Positions 50,676 to 64,000 of a DNA stretch of 64,000 nucleotides are shown piece by piece. This DNA is from Rhodocollybia butyracea (Eukaryota > Basidiomycota > Agaricomycetes > Agaricales > Omphalotaceae). The position numbers were made by a program, and so were the translations under genes. The first letter of the stretch is position 1. Every line of letters starts with the position of its first letter. The stretch lies in NCBI GenBank assembly GCA_015501585.1, contig JADNRY010000021.1, positions 248,001 through 312,000 on the forward strand, given 5' to 3'. Under the pieces are notes generated by a model. It was not told where the DNA came from. It did no database searches and saw only the letters and a list, made by a program, of their open reading frames with translations.

Positions 50676-51579
50676 TTAAAAACGCAGTAAAATGGATATT
50701 TGAGTGCACTCACTAAAACGGTCATTTAAAAAACCAACAGCTTTACGGACAGCTGCGCGCGCGTATGGGATATACGAGATAGAATACCATGAGTATGCAA
50801 GGTATTCAATGATAACAAAAGACTGTAAAGTGTCGAAAGTTAGTAAACTGAGCAAGAACAATGGAATGGTTCAAACGTACTGATGCAAAGAACCTAGGTT
50901 TCCGACGTCGTTTGTGAGAATTTCTGAAGGTTCGAGCAGAACACGTACATCGGAGCGAATCACAAAGGCACCAACAAAGACTAGTCCTATCGACCCCAAG
51001 AATACCAGAGTCGCAATTATTCGTACAGGTTTGAACATCTACCACAGTTGAGTTTCAAACTTTGAGACAGAAAAAGGCAGCGAGAGCGCTCACGAGTTTC
51101 AGCTGGGTACCAAACTGTTGCGAAAGTCAAAAAGAAAATGTTAATGAGCTTCTGTATCCACACGACAAAGGTTGCAAGACATACGCCCATCAAGAATCCG
51201 GTTCCAACGAGAGACACAACTGTGCCCAATCCATAGAGTATCGCGAATAGCGCAAGCTGTGCCAAGAATAAGACGATGGAGCCCAGAAGACTAAGTACGA
51301 ATCCAATAGCTAAGCTGTGATAGGGAATGACCAAAGATAAAACACGTAGCAAAAACCTGGATGAAATGAAACAGTCACGCACCAACCAATAAATCCATAC
51401 ATTCGTGTCGTTCTCGACAATCCTAGAAATTTGAACGCAGAGTCACCCTAAACTCTTGCATGAATTGTGGTTAGCAAGATTGTTATAAAAACTGATATGC
51501 ACCTCGAAAAACTGTGTCTCCGGAGTCCTATTCCCCCCGTCCCTGATTCGAGGTTAAACCAGCCAGGTCTGTTTACCAT
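50676..51579 (-). CDS. SFT2: SFT2-family vesicle transport membrane protein, homopolymer breaks
   Basis: Hydrophobic segments and signatures match SFT2: SRTTRMYGFIGC, GFVLSLLGSIVLFL, GTGFLMGFGTQLKLMFKPVR, IIATLVFLGSIGLVFVG, then IEYLAYSWYSISYIPYARAAV at the C-terminus. SFT2 proteins have four membrane helices and act in endosome-to-Golgi vesicle fusion. The start ATG at 51579 gives NRPGWFNLESG. A G6 run (C at 51533-51538, plus strand) needs one more base to continue into a conserved-looking stretch. A T4 run (A at 50817-50820) needs one fewer to join the last two exons. A T6 run near the C-terminus decides whether the protein stops at VGF or about 15 residues later. Exon borders near the N-terminus are therefore approximate. 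Confidence 0.75.
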
Positions 51580-51898
51580 GATTTTTACTGTCGGAGTCGG
51601 ATGATGGATTCAGGTTTTAGGTTCTTTTGTTACAACGTGCTGGGCCAGCAGCTGTTCGACCAGATTTCAGTAAAGCGCTTCAGAAGGATGTGTATGGTTA
51701 AGGCTGCGTTTGGCCGTGCACCGTGCGGCCCGATTGGCGCCAGCTTCGGGCGCTTCATCGTCTTGCCTTCTAATTTTATCGCAATCCTATCTGAAAATGG
51801 TCCCTCTGCCTAACTTGGTAGAAACATCAAGTTCACGGTATAAAATACTCAACGAACGCTTTCAGAAATCGTGGAAGACATGAATATCTTGTCTTTAG

Positions 51899-53130
51899 AT
51901 GAATCGGACGACTGCTCTTGAACGCGAGCAATCCCTCCGGGAAGAAAAGGCTCGAAAGATCGAGGGACAGAACCACCTTTTTGGCAGTCATTTCAAAGTC
52001 AAACTGGCAGAAAAAATGGCAAGTCGTTCGATCTCCTCCGCCCTTGGGCCATAATTCTGACTCTTACTATCAGTGATTTCAATCAGCAAACTCTTGTACG
52101 CAAACCACGAATTCGAAGGTTCCGATGCAGTTTTTTTTTGCTGTTTTAGATCAGATTATCCAATTCCGCTCCATTCAATTCCGCTCCTGAGTCGATGAAC
52201 GCTGATGTTGCAACCTTCGACACCAGTACTTCATCAAATTTCTTCGTCGCATTCTCGAATCTACAACTAGGCCCGATAACCCAGTGTCCAAATTTAAACG
52301 GCTCATGAGTCTCCTAGGCTTGGAGGACTCGGATCCTGTGCCTGCTCCTCATAGATCGGATGGACGAGGATTAAATAGTCAATCTCAAATGAAAAACAAA
52401 GAAAAAGAAGGAGGTTCCTCTTACCCCAATGAAGGACCGTCCTCTGTGGGCCTTTTCTTTGCACACCGACAACGAGGACGCTGACGGTGAAGCTGAGATG
52501 GTTGCATGGATGTTGTTTCGTGACTTTGCCCGTCTCCGAGATCTTGCTCATGGAGTATGGAGCATTTTCGTCGGAAGAGGATTACTCTCGTCACTGCGTC
52601 ATTCCTCACCACACGGGTTATCGAGATCGTGAAGGAAATGGAGGAAGACTTTAGTCAGTGCTTTCCCCAGGAAAACCAGTTGAGTATCTGGGATTCGTAA
52701 TGGAGATGATGTTAGCCCATTGCTGGACACCGATAGCGCAGTTCAGTAGCTATAAACCGGCCAATCATCGACTTCACTATATCGACGGTCCTCTACACTA
52801 TATGGAAATCGGTAGCGGTAGCAAGTCTAAGAGCACTCGGATATTCAGCCGTACATCCCAGTATTTTTACCTATTTTTTTCTTGGGGATTCTCGCACATT
52901 GATGACCAAGGAGGAGCTTGCGACTGAATATTTAGCTTTCCTGATGCATCATCTACCAGAGGTCACCTTGCCGCCAATTCTCATCTGGACTGGTGGTGAT
53001 GCTGCTGTTGATGAGCCTGCGTTCGTGCGAGATATACGTGTCCGTTCATCAATCACCCTTCCCGACCAAAACTACTTCATTTACTTTTTCAGTAGGCGAT
53101 TTACAAAGGGGTTGTATTAACAAATCGTTT
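51899..53130 (+). CDS. DUF6604-like protein, fragmentary reading frame
   Basis: Several conserved-looking blocks follow each other in different frames: REEKARKIEGQNHLFG, KFKRLMSLLGLEDSD (52289 on), then EMVAWMLFRDFARLRDLAHG, RKRITLVTASFLTTRVIE and VKEMEEDF. The latter group resembles the fungal DUF6604 domain, of unknown function. Restoring one G at 52560 joins the VW and EHFRRKRI pieces. Other switches occur near 52430 and 52680. This may be a real gene affected by the same single-base errors as its upstream neighbours, or a decayed one. Start and end are tentative. Confidence 0.4.
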
Positions 53131-55271
53131 GTGCCTCAACCTCTTGGCGAGCTGCTTCAATTCTCCCGTCATATTATTTCGAGCGCAAACACCTGAATGA
53201 AGGAGTACGATCCGCCCTTCAAGATTTCTTCCGGTTGGTCGAACGCCAAATACTGACCGATCGCATCGGAGAATCAAAACGCGACACCAGGTTGAAAGTA
53301 GTGTTCCCTAACAGCTTTGGCACTATAAGCTTTAGCCCTTAGGCATGCGGCGCAGCTCTATTGGCTGCTTCTCCAAAACTCATCTTGCAACGATGCAGAT
53401 TCTGAATGTCACCGGATACCTAGGATGTTGCCCATTTGTACCATGGTCTCTGCGTCCGAATACAACAAGCGTGGCCGGCAATGGGTAAGATCCTGAACCT
53501 TGTCAAAGGAATATGATTTTAACGGCCATTTTTTCCAGATAAATGACGGGTTTATGGGGTGCTGACCCTTCCTTGAGCCACTGTAGTATCACTACTGAGA
53601 TCACGGTAGTGGTATCCTTGCCATAATTTTCACCACCGACTCACTACGTCTCTTGTTGCCAAGTTATTTTCCTATGAGGGAGAACGTTCGGTCGTCAGAC
53701 GTCGATAGTTCAGGGAGTTTCTTCTCACCGATTCCATTTCAGAGGCAAGTGATGTGACACGCTTACTAGCTTCCTAGCGGTGTTACAACAGCAGATAGAA
53801 AAAGATTGTACAGAGACAGCATTTTGTTGCCAGGACCGAGTCTGTTACTCAATGGTGAAGCTACAATGCATTATCTCTGCAAGCCATAATGCCAATGACG
53901 TCTTCCAAACGACTCGGACTATTCGATATTCAACCCAAAAAGACAAAATCCAAAAAAGGAAACAGATCAGAAGTCCTATCCTTGAAGAAATCAAACCTAC
54001 GACAAATTATTCCCACTCGTGAATTAAACAGGCTATCGCGTTAACCCAAGGTCGAACAAACAAAGCCGAGCCACTTCACCATCGAAAACACGCATTTGCA
54101 GTATTGATCAATTATCTCTCCCTTCGATGTTTTGAATTTCTCTGAATTTCGCTGTTTGGGGATACATTCTGCCTACAGTCCATGCTGTGAGACGCAAGTT
54201 TGTTCACAACGAACTTCATCGTTGCTGTGATAATTTTTAATTTATCAATAGAGCCTCGCCACTAACTACTCGCGATCGAAATATCTTTCCCTCGGGTAAG
54301 ATATTCCAAATGTGCGGTGTCTGCTCAACCGGACGGTTCCTACTCACTCCAGTTGTAGTTCCATTTTGTACGAATCTACGATGCCCTTTCAAGCGGGACA
54401 CCAATGATCGACCGCTCTCTCTAAACTGTGGCCTCACATAAACAATCTCAGGCGAGATCCTGGGCCTCGATGCTCACCGAAATCAACCACCGATGGACCA
54501 TGGTCATATCCCGTGGAGCCGCAGCTGCAACAAGTGCTCCGAGCGATACAGTATCATTCCTCCAGGCCACTTTCCCCACCAATAGGAATAATTTCCTCCT
54601 GAAAACTTAGCCTCGAGGATGATGAACCCACGAAGTGGCACCGTCCAATTTATGTCTGGGACCGTTGCGTAAGTTGTCTATCTATAAGATTTGTAAGTAT
54701 CCCAATATTTTTTGTCTTTTTTAATAAAGTGAGGGGGTGATATGTACTCCTGTGGTTACCTGAGTAGGCTGCACTGAATTTTTTATCTCGGTTCGCGTGG
54801 GCGATACCTTCCAAGTCTATTTATTTCAATCTAATATTCAGAGGGTTATATGCATCGTTTGTCGTTTCTTTGTACTTTGATTATAAGCTGGTGGCGCTTG
54901 AGGGATTTCTGCGCGATATTGGATCTCAATCCATGATACGCAGGAACATATTGGACGCTATTGGACGGCGGCATATTTTTCTTTAACGAGCTGTTTAATG
55001 TCGCAAGTTTGGCTCCCTCTCCACGATTGGAAATGGTAATGTATGCAACGCGAATCACCGAAAATTGATAGAAATCGAAGAGACTCAGTGCCGCGAACTG
55101 GTTCCTTTAAATTTGGGACTCGGAGATGTTTCTGTTTGCGTATACATCTCGGCGTAACTCGGCGATCAACAAGCGCCTCATGTTATCAGCGTGTTGACTT
55201 GAATATTGTTCTCAAAAACTGGCAAGGTCAATTGCCATTCTATTTGTTCGTCCTTGCTTTTTCAGAGTTTT
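53131..55271. other. Intergenic region, no gene seen
   Basis: Frames of 60-80 codons occur on both strands without conserved features or matching splice sites. The start may hold the tail of the DUF6604-like gene and the end holds the EDC4 promoter. Confidence 0.4.
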
Positions 55272-58200
55272 ATGAACTCTTCTTCCATTCACGATCTCTT
55301 CTCCCGTGGTTCTACACCGCCAATGCAACCAGTTCAACAGCAGCAGCAGTATCCGATTTCTTCTCATAACATTTCTTCTGGTAATCAGATTGACTCTCTT
55401 TTCCAACAAATATCATCATCTTCGCCTGGAGAACACCACTCTACCGAAAACTACAACACCTCCACGTCAGAAACCCCAGTCATGTCCATGTCTGACGACC
55501 CTGTATCTTCAACCAATATCTCTCCCAATATCTCTGCATCCAGTTTCTTCTACTGCCGACAGACAGAGTGCTCTGTTATCTTTGCTCAGCGGTGCTACAA
55601 CTGCTCCTAGTAACGTTGGAAATGTTGGGGCTGGTCCCCAACAAGTACCACAGATTCCTACTCCGCCAGGCTCTGCGCCCACACATAACGAAGCGCAAGG
55701 AAAGTTTCTGCTTGAGCAGCTAATGTCAGGGTGAGTTTTGCGCCGCGAGGCTTCCATTTTTTTCTGACCTTTTCGTTCAGACAGCCTCCAAGATCGAGCT
55801 ATTCTGATTCTCAGCCAAGTTCAATTCCTGATACCTCGTCTGCACCCCCATATACGGGTGAAACCGATTTCCGTCAGTATGTACCACACGACTCTGCAGC
55901 CGAACATACCCGAAACGTGCAGGCCACCCAGCAGCAGTCTAATTACCAACCGTACCAAACACCTTACCCTCCGCCCACTTCACAGCCACAGAACAGACAG
56001 GCTTCTCCTCCCAAATCCATGTTTGACTTTGTTTCCCCGTTTGATGCCCTCTCATCAACGTCTGGCCTGACTAAGAAAAAAAACCAGCCACATCAGCAGA
56101 CACCCAGTGTATCTAGTACCAATGACGATTCTGGCTCATGGACCGCAGTTTCTGGTCCAGACCCGAAAAGACAGTCTGTGGATAATCTCTTAGAAACCTT
56201 GGCCAGGACTCATATATCTCCTCCTTCTCAACCTGCTACTCAGCCAGGAGGGCAGTTTGATCCATATCGCGAGTACACTTACACTGAGCAGATGCAGATC
56301 TCAGTACCAGCGCCTCCAGCGCAGCAGAAACAGCTCCCAGGCCCATCTAACCGTGCCGCATCCCCTCCTCGTCGACCGTCTCCATCCAAGGTCCAAGCAC
56401 AACGCACCCGTGGCATCGAATCTCCCGCCAGTCAGCAGGGATCCACCGGAAACAGCAACCGCAGGGACAAGGAAAGCTCACCCGGTCCCGGCCTCGGTGC
56501 CAGAGGAAGTTTACGAGGTAAAGGGAAGATCAACCGGAATGCCAACATGAACAGTCCTGGGTACGAAGCACATTCCTAGTTCACTTTTTTAATTCACATC
56601 CTCATCCTTTTCCAAGGCCTCAACCGCACAACGTCATATTCGATGTCTCTCAGCCTTTGGAAGAGATTCAGGCTCCTCGAGAATACGTTAAGTGTACGCC
56701 GATTGCACTGGTCAAGCAGGATCCGGTGTTCCTCCCCGGTTCGACCATCGGTGCGACTCATTGGGTAGCTTATGCCATGACCAAAGGTGTGATACAACTT
56801 GATCTTTTTGTGCATTGATTGACAATGCACTAGGTCGTCTGCGTATCATCTCAAGAGCAAGTGGGGATCGTACATTGCTCCAACTTCCTCCTGTATTTTC
56901 GCCGCTTTCCAGTGTTATCGATATGGCGGCATATGGGAACAGGCTGGCGGGTGTCACCCTCGATGGAGGATTTGTTGTTTGGGAGTTCCCAGAAATCATC
57001 ACTGATGATGCTCCGTGCGTTTTTTTCTATAAGAAAGACATTATTCTGATTCCTGTTAATAGTGCGCAAATCCTCTTGTGCATTGGGCCTTCAAGTCATC
57101 AACAAAGTGCTTTGACAATGGTGAAATGGCATCCTCAGGACCGAGATACCTTGGTGGTCGCTTCGGAGTCTCAACTCTGTCTCATAGATCTAGCCAATGC
57201 GCCGGCGCTACGCGGGCAAGTCTTGTCGCAAACTGAACTACAGCATATAGGACAAATATTCCCAATGACATCGGTGCGTCGGCCGCCAGATTCTAGACTA
57301 ATGTAGTACTGAAACACCTTATTTCAAGCCTCTTGTTGCGTTCGACTTCGATGTTCTGCATTATGCTATCGCAACCCTCAGTGCAGATTCCACACTCACC
57401 ATTTGGAACATTCAAGACCAAGTCCCTTACTCTACTCACAAGGTCCGTGGTGAGGATACCCCTTCTTCACTCACCTTCGTGGACGGAGGCATCGTTGTGG
57501 GAAGGAAAAGCGGTACCGTCTTCCAGCTGCTTTCAATGACAGACAAAGCTGTACTTTCTACGTTCAAGTTTGTTAACGGTGCCTTCGAAGACCCAGATAT
57601 GTTTGGACACTCTTGCTATGATTCACGAGTACAAACGTTATGGATAGCCAACTCTCGAAGAGAAAGTATGATCGGCCTACGAATCAATCTGGAAACCACT
57701 ACCGTTAATGGTGAAGAAGCCATTCGAGGCAGCTTTGAACAGGCGCTTGAATTCAGCGGAACGAAAGCTGCCATTCATTTCGTTATCTTGACCGCTGATC
57801 TAGACCCAAACGGAGACGAAGCTTATGCCGCATGTGTGGCGAGTAAGGTCACTCCTGGAGAGCTCGCCCTTGCTGCGTTCGCGGTTCACTCCAGTGGCGT
57901 TGATCAAATTCTCATCAGGAAAGAGTGGTACGAGAATGCGCTAATGACAGCGCAGGCGAAACTTCCGCTTTATTCCACATCTCCCCAGATGATTTCGCAC
58001 CAGCCTCAGTCCGCACCAGAGCAGCTCGCACAGAACACGCCTAGTCCTCCACATCTGTCGCAAGGGCAATCGCGGGACCAACCGCGGCCCCCAGCGCAAC
58101 AGTCACCGAGCCCATCGCATGTTGCTCCAGGCCCCACCAATCAGGCTCAGGCTCGAGCAAGAACGCCACCCTACGAAGACACTGAACCGGACGCTACTCG

Positions 58201-60056
58201 TGACGAGATTCGTCCTGAACCCAAGGCGGGACGAGGGAAGAAAAACGTCAACTGGAAGGAGAAGGAAAGGGAGAAGGAGGATAAAGAGAGTGGCAATGGC
58301 AACAAGGAGAAGAACAATTCGAAAGCAGCAGACGCCGCACTCATAAATGAGTCGGCGCTAGGCCAGGCGCTCAGCAAAGAGATACGAAGAACGGAGGAGA
58401 ACCTTCACACGAGGATTGCACGACTTCTCACCAAGGAAATGGACAAGCAGAGTAAGTCTGTCCTCTCATTATCGGAGAGATCGTACTTAACTGTTCTTAA
58501 AGACCAACGGTTTGAGGACGCTCGTGTTCATGAACAGGAAGCAGAATTTGCACGCCAAGAAAAAATCTTGAAGCTCATCTCTTCGGAGCTCACTCGAAAC
58601 ACCACACGAGTCGTCGAGGTAGCTGTCAAAAATGAAGTACAAAATTCTGTGCTTCCTTCTCTCGAGAACCTCACCAGGACCGAGGTCAGAGAGGCTTTGA
58701 ACGATCAAGTTGGACGTGGTTTGGTCGATGTCATCAGCCAGGTATGTTATGTGGCGCTTTCATTTGTACTCCTGAGTGACTGTCCTTTTCCCATCAGAGA
58801 ATCCCGGTGGAGATGGAAAAACTGCTCACTCGACCTGATATTTCTGGGCACTTTTCTCATCTACTCACTACTCAGTTGACTCCTTTGATTGAACGACACA
58901 TCAAGGAAGCTGTGAGCAAGACGCTACTTCCAATGTATTCACAGCAGTCGTCCGCAATGCACCAAGATCTTTTGCGTGAGCTTCGAAATGAGCTGCATTC
59001 TTTCAAGAATGATATGTCCAACTGGCAGAATGAAACCATAAGGAACCAAGAGGTACGATATGATTGCCGTCCTAGAAGCTCAACCAACTCATTCGAGCAC
59101 AATTGTAGTCGTCTATTCGCGACCTTGAACGGACCGTGAGGGCGCTGTCCGACCAAGTGAAGTTTATGAGCATGAACCTCACTGGTTCTGCACTTCACCA
59201 AATCCAGCATCCTCCACCAAATCATGGTTCACCTTCTTCGGCCGTCTCTCAGCAGCCTGCCTTAAATCAAATGAATCAACCACCGCCAAATCACAGACAA
59301 GCCAGCCTACAGTCCATGACTTCCACCTCTTCACAACTTACATCACAGATGCCTTCGCATTTACAGACGTACCCGATGCCCCAAGGAAACTCGTACCATC
59401 CACCCCAGGCTGCTCAAGCGCAATGGTTTGGACACACTATCGCGGCGCCACAAGCATCTCATCCTGTCGTTCCTCCTCCACCAGCCCATCCACAAGCGCA
59501 GCCACAACGTTCCCCGTCAATTCCACCAGATCAATGGGATGAGATGTACCTCAGTGTGCTACACACGCAGGATTCCAATAAATTAAGGGAACTGTTGGCA
59601 ACAACGGATCCAGAGGCCATCATGCCACTGAACGGAACGTCATTGGTCTCTCAAGCGGTCATACTAACGCTTGTACACAGGGTGAGTAGACTATTCGGGT
59701 TTAGGCAAAAAATAGCTCATTTTTCATATTCAGTTGGCATCGATTGTGGGAGAGACTAGCACAGGTGATGAGAACTTTAAGACTTCTTTGTGGTGGTTAC
59801 AAAGATTAGTAGCTATTTTACGTCCAGAGGTACGTTATCTTTCTCAAGCACGGCGATATTATTAATGTCTATTTCCCAGGATAAACTCATCACCGATTTT
59901 ATTCCGCGAGTCGTGCCGAACGTGCAAGTATCCTTGAACACGACGAAGCAACGGCTGACAATTCCTATTCCCGGAGCTCCCCCTACTGTTGATGTCGCCC
60001 GGACGATATCTGATATACAGGAGACCTTGAGGAGGAAGGTTGTGGCGCTTTCTTGA
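55272..60056 (+). CDS. EDC4: EDC4/Ge-1-like enhancer of mRNA decapping, 1,420 aa
   Basis: Eleven exons encode a P-body scaffold that links the decapping enzyme Dcp2 to Dcp1. The disordered N-terminus (Gln/Ser/Pro-rich, to about 430) is followed by a WD40-like region (about 450-800: MAAYGNRLAGVTLDGGFVVW, MVKWHPQDRDTLVVASES, STLTIWNIQDQV). A charged linker with a Lys/Glu coiled-coil run comes next (KKNVNWKEKEREKEDK), then helical segments (58380-59180). The conserved alpha-helical C-terminal domain is YLSVLHTQDSNKLRELL, LWWLQRLVAIL to VVALS. The linker before the C-terminus is rich in QPP/PPP. Exons total one base more than 1,421 codons. The extra base is in the T3 run at 55544-55546, where ISPNISAS should join SSTADRQSALLSLL. 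Downstream frames are clean. Confidence 0.9.
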
Positions 60057-60384
60057 TGATACATTGACGATCTACGTATAACGTTCTATGCTTTCTTTGT
60101 CCATACTTCCTTGTACATGTGCGCGTTGAAGTTGACGCTTGCTTTGCTATCTTTGCTAACCTTTTCTGTTTTTTCCTATGTAAAAATCGATGCTTCTTTT
60201 TCTTTTTGGTCTACCGGGCCTCGGAGCGAAATTTCCGGATGTTGAGTCAGCATCCTTATCGCAAGGCACTATAATTGCAAACTTTTTTGACTCTTAATCT
60301 GTGACTATCACCATCTCCTCAAGAGAGATTAGCCCGATTACGTCTTTCTTCCTCATTTTCGCATCTTAAAAAAGTCAAAAAAGC
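60057..60384. promoter_or_regulatory. Intergenic region with bZIP-gene promoter
   Basis: A T-rich tract (about 60160-60210) belongs to the EDC4 3' region or the bZIP promoter. The 100 bp before 60385 contain CCATCTCCTC-type pyrimidine sequence and an A-rich leader (AAAAAAGTCAAAAAAGC). No upstream open frame is obvious. Confidence 0.35.
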
Positions 60385-61215
60385 ATGCCATACTCTTTGG
60401 ACGGCCTTAACGTCGTCTATGCGCATGAACCAGATACGGATAGCAATGACCTGCTATCTGGCGCCCCTTCTACTGATCTTTCCCTCTGGGACCGATTGCC
60501 GTTCAACTTGGAAGATGGGCAGGACCAAGGCTTTTCAGAAGAAAAGTCAGAGTTGAAAAAAGCAAATGAAGAGAAGGAAGAAGCACAGACTGGGGAACCC
60601 GACCAGGCTTTTGGGCATATGTGGGGACAACAGGCTCACCCTTCGTTCGCGCCTGCTTTACCAAGCAACGTTGATGCCCTGCAGCTTCTTCTGTCTTCGC
60701 TTCTGCAGCAGCAGCAGCAACAGTCACAACCAGCTGCTCAGCTATCGATTTCCCAGCTCATGGCTCAACAGCAGTCGCTGGGATTGCCGCCTAGCTTCCT
60801 CGCCGCTAATCCGGCTCCATTGCCGACTCCTTCGTTGAGACGCTCTGCTCCCGAAGATGCTACGGCTGCGCCTCCGGCTAAACGTGTTCGTTCGCGCAAA
60901 TCATCCATTTCCGTCTCTTCGCCCGATGTTCCTGTTGACTCTCCGGCGTCTGCGGACGATGGCTCTCCCTTGTCTGCCGCCGAGGACAAACGCCGGAGGA
61001 ACACTGCTGCTAGCGCCCGGTTCCGACAGAAGAAGAAGGAACGCGAGGCTGCATTGGAAGCGCGAGCAAAAGAGCTGCAGGACCAGGTTACTGGCCTTGA
61101 GAAGGAATGCGAGACGCTCCGCAGAGAGAACAATTGGCTAAAGGGTTTAGTAGTTGGTGTCACCAATGCTGGAGCTTCTCAAAGCCAGAGCCAGAATGCA
61201 CAAGCAGCGAAGTAA
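60385..61215 (+). CDS. bZIP transcription factor (Gcn4/Cys-3/Zip1 class), 276 aa
   Basis: A single uninterrupted frame. The basic region starts at about residue 200 with EDKRRRNTAASARFRQKKKE and is followed by a leucine zipper (LEARAKELQDQVTGLEKE, LRRENNWLKGLV). The NTAASARFRQKK pattern is the one seen in Cys-3/MetR/Zip1-type regulators of sulfur metabolism and metal stress, and more loosely in Gcn4. The N-terminal half is acidic and then Gln-rich (LLQQQQQQSQPAAQL), a plausible activation region. Basic stretch KRVRSRKSS precedes the bZIP. It is the only intron-free gene of this size in the window. Targets cannot be inferred here. Confidence 0.93.
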   Translation: MPYSLDGLNVVYAHEPDTDSNDLLSGAPSTDLSLWDRLPFNLEDGQDQGFSEEKSELKKANEEKEEAQTGEPDQAFGHMWGQQAHPSFAPALPSNVDALQLLLSSLLQQQQQQSQPAAQLSISQLMAQQQSLGLPPSFLAANPAPLPTPSLRRSAPEDATAAPPAKRVRSRKSSISVSSPDVPVDSPASADDGSPLSAAEDKRRRNTAASARFRQKKKEREAALEARAKELQDQVTGLEKECETLRRENNWLKGLVVGVTNAGASQSQSQNAQAAK

Positions 61216-61640
61216 TCACGAAGATATGTTTATGGTAATACATTGAGTATTCGTCTTTGCGGCTTTGACTGACACTACCCAGCAGGTTGCAACTTATCAT
61301 TATTGTTCTCGGCCGAACGATCTGCTTCATCTAACTTGTATATATGAGAATGTACAATATCTGTCTTTGTAGGTCATGACTCGAGACTGGTCCATTATGC
61401 ATTCCTCTTCCTATGTTGGAAGTATCTATATCTAATATTACTTCTGATTTTTTTGCCCAAGCTTCTACTTACGGTTCATAAATTTCTCATCCTCAATAAG
61501 TCGACATGCAGAAAGTTAAGCCTGGTGTTAATAGTGGTGCTAATAGTGGTGCCGGCGAACGATTGAACGCTGGTATCCGGGTTACGTCATTATTTTAACC
61601 AACTCAGACTCGTAACGGAAACTTAGATTGTACTGCCATC
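61216..61640. promoter_or_regulatory. Intergenic region with the PGI promoter
   Basis: No gene. A short tandem duplication, GTTAATAGTGGTGCTAATAGTGGTGC, lies at about 61527-61552. The 60 bp before 61641 contain the probable PGI leader. Confidence 0.4.
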
Positions 61641-63630
<1,990 letters not shown>

Positions 63631-64000
63631 CTTTTTTTACTAATGCTCAATTGAATCTAGAATGGAACTTGTCTACTTTTTTGTCTACTCATGGAAACTA
63701 AAACTAACATTAACAATAAAAGGGTCCTTAACGTTGAAATCGGAAAACGCGTGATCACGTATAGAAACAGTATATAGTTCTATTTACACCATAAAATCCA
63801 GTCATCTTTCATCTATTTTTTGATCGTAAGAATCAGCCGATGCGATACAACGCTTTGACATTTCTTTATTTGTATTTCCGCTACTCATGACGTTTTTCCG
63901 AACACGCCTTACAACCGAGTTCCTAGCAGCAAGTTGCAACTCACGACCTCTCACGACTTCATAACATTATTCAAATATAATGCTGAAATTATATAGCGTT
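63631..64000. other. Downstream region of PGI, no gene seen
   Basis: AT-rich sequence following the PGI stop, presumably 3' UTR and terminator region. No coding frame is supported before the window ends. Confidence 0.4.

Overview
This 64 kb window is nuclear DNA from a filamentous basidiomycete, most likely an Agaricomycete. Genes are dense on both strands, introns are mostly about 45-60 nt, and several exons are only 3-8 nt long. The gene content is fungal (Zn2Cys6 factor, sedolisin, SNZ-type PDX1, SEACIT Iml1, EDC4/Ge-1). All gene models were spliced by eye. Where I give a length in codons, the exon lengths were summed and the reading frame checked, but single coordinates could be off by one base. 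No tRNA, rRNA, CRISPR array or intact transposon was recognised.

Layout. 0-2.5 kb: an orphan C-terminal NOP16 fragment in gene-poor, pyrimidine-rich DNA. 2.5-5.8 kb: an 882-aa Zn2Cys6 transcription factor. 5.8-10.3 kb: a gene desert. 10.3-13.0 kb: an 18-exon secreted sedolisin protease. 13.3-18.3 kb (minus): Iml1/DEPDC5, whose start codon lies 44 bp from that of the divergent MOB4/phocein-like gene (18.3-20.1 kb). 20.1-21.9 kb (minus): an aspartic protease with a C-terminal membrane anchor. 23.3-24.3 kb: Ypt1/Rab1. 24.9-28.9 kb: a 24-exon Argonaute with all PIWI catalytic residues that I can place. 29.0-30.1 kb (minus): an L-type cyclin, divergent from an F-box-like gene (30.2-32.0 kb). 33.8-36 kb: a small unknown gene, a roughly 175-bp inverted repeat, and mitochondrial ribosomal protein mL49. 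36.0-37.8 kb: PDX1/SNZ vitamin B6 synthase. 38.0-38.5 kb: a 92-aa unknown protein. 38.9-40.1 kb (minus): a MYND-finger protein. 40.6-42.6 kb (minus): the splicing factor SNW1/Prp45, divergent from SRP receptor alpha (42.7-45.3 kb). 46-47.8 kb: an HMG-box regulator. 48.3-49.0 kb (minus): a Ser/Thr-rich membrane protein. 49.3-50.4 kb: glyoxalase II. 50.7-51.6 kb (minus): SFT2-like protein. 51.9-53.1 kb: a DUF6604-like gene. 55.3-60.1 kb: EDC4/Ge-1. 60.4-61.2 kb: a bZIP factor. 61.6-63.6 kb: glucose-6-phosphate isomerase.

How the genes relate. This is a housekeeping chromosome segment rather than an operon or biosynthetic cluster. Recurrent themes are RNA biology (Argonaute, EDC4, SNW1, cyclin L), secretion (Rab1, SRP receptor, SFT2), signalling (Iml1, MOB4) and secreted or anchored proteases. 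I found no convincing undescribed system.

The strongest unexplained pattern is a set of single-base reading-frame breaks, nearly all at mononucleotide runs. They fall in otherwise well conserved genes (sedolisin, Iml1 twice, SRP receptor, HMG-box, glyoxalase II three times, SFT2, EDC4, DUF6604-like), and a PDX1 splice acceptor is also missing. They are densest at 44-52 kb, while neighbours such as Argonaute, SNW1, Rab1 and PGI are perfect. Residual homopolymer errors in the assembly are the simplest explanation.
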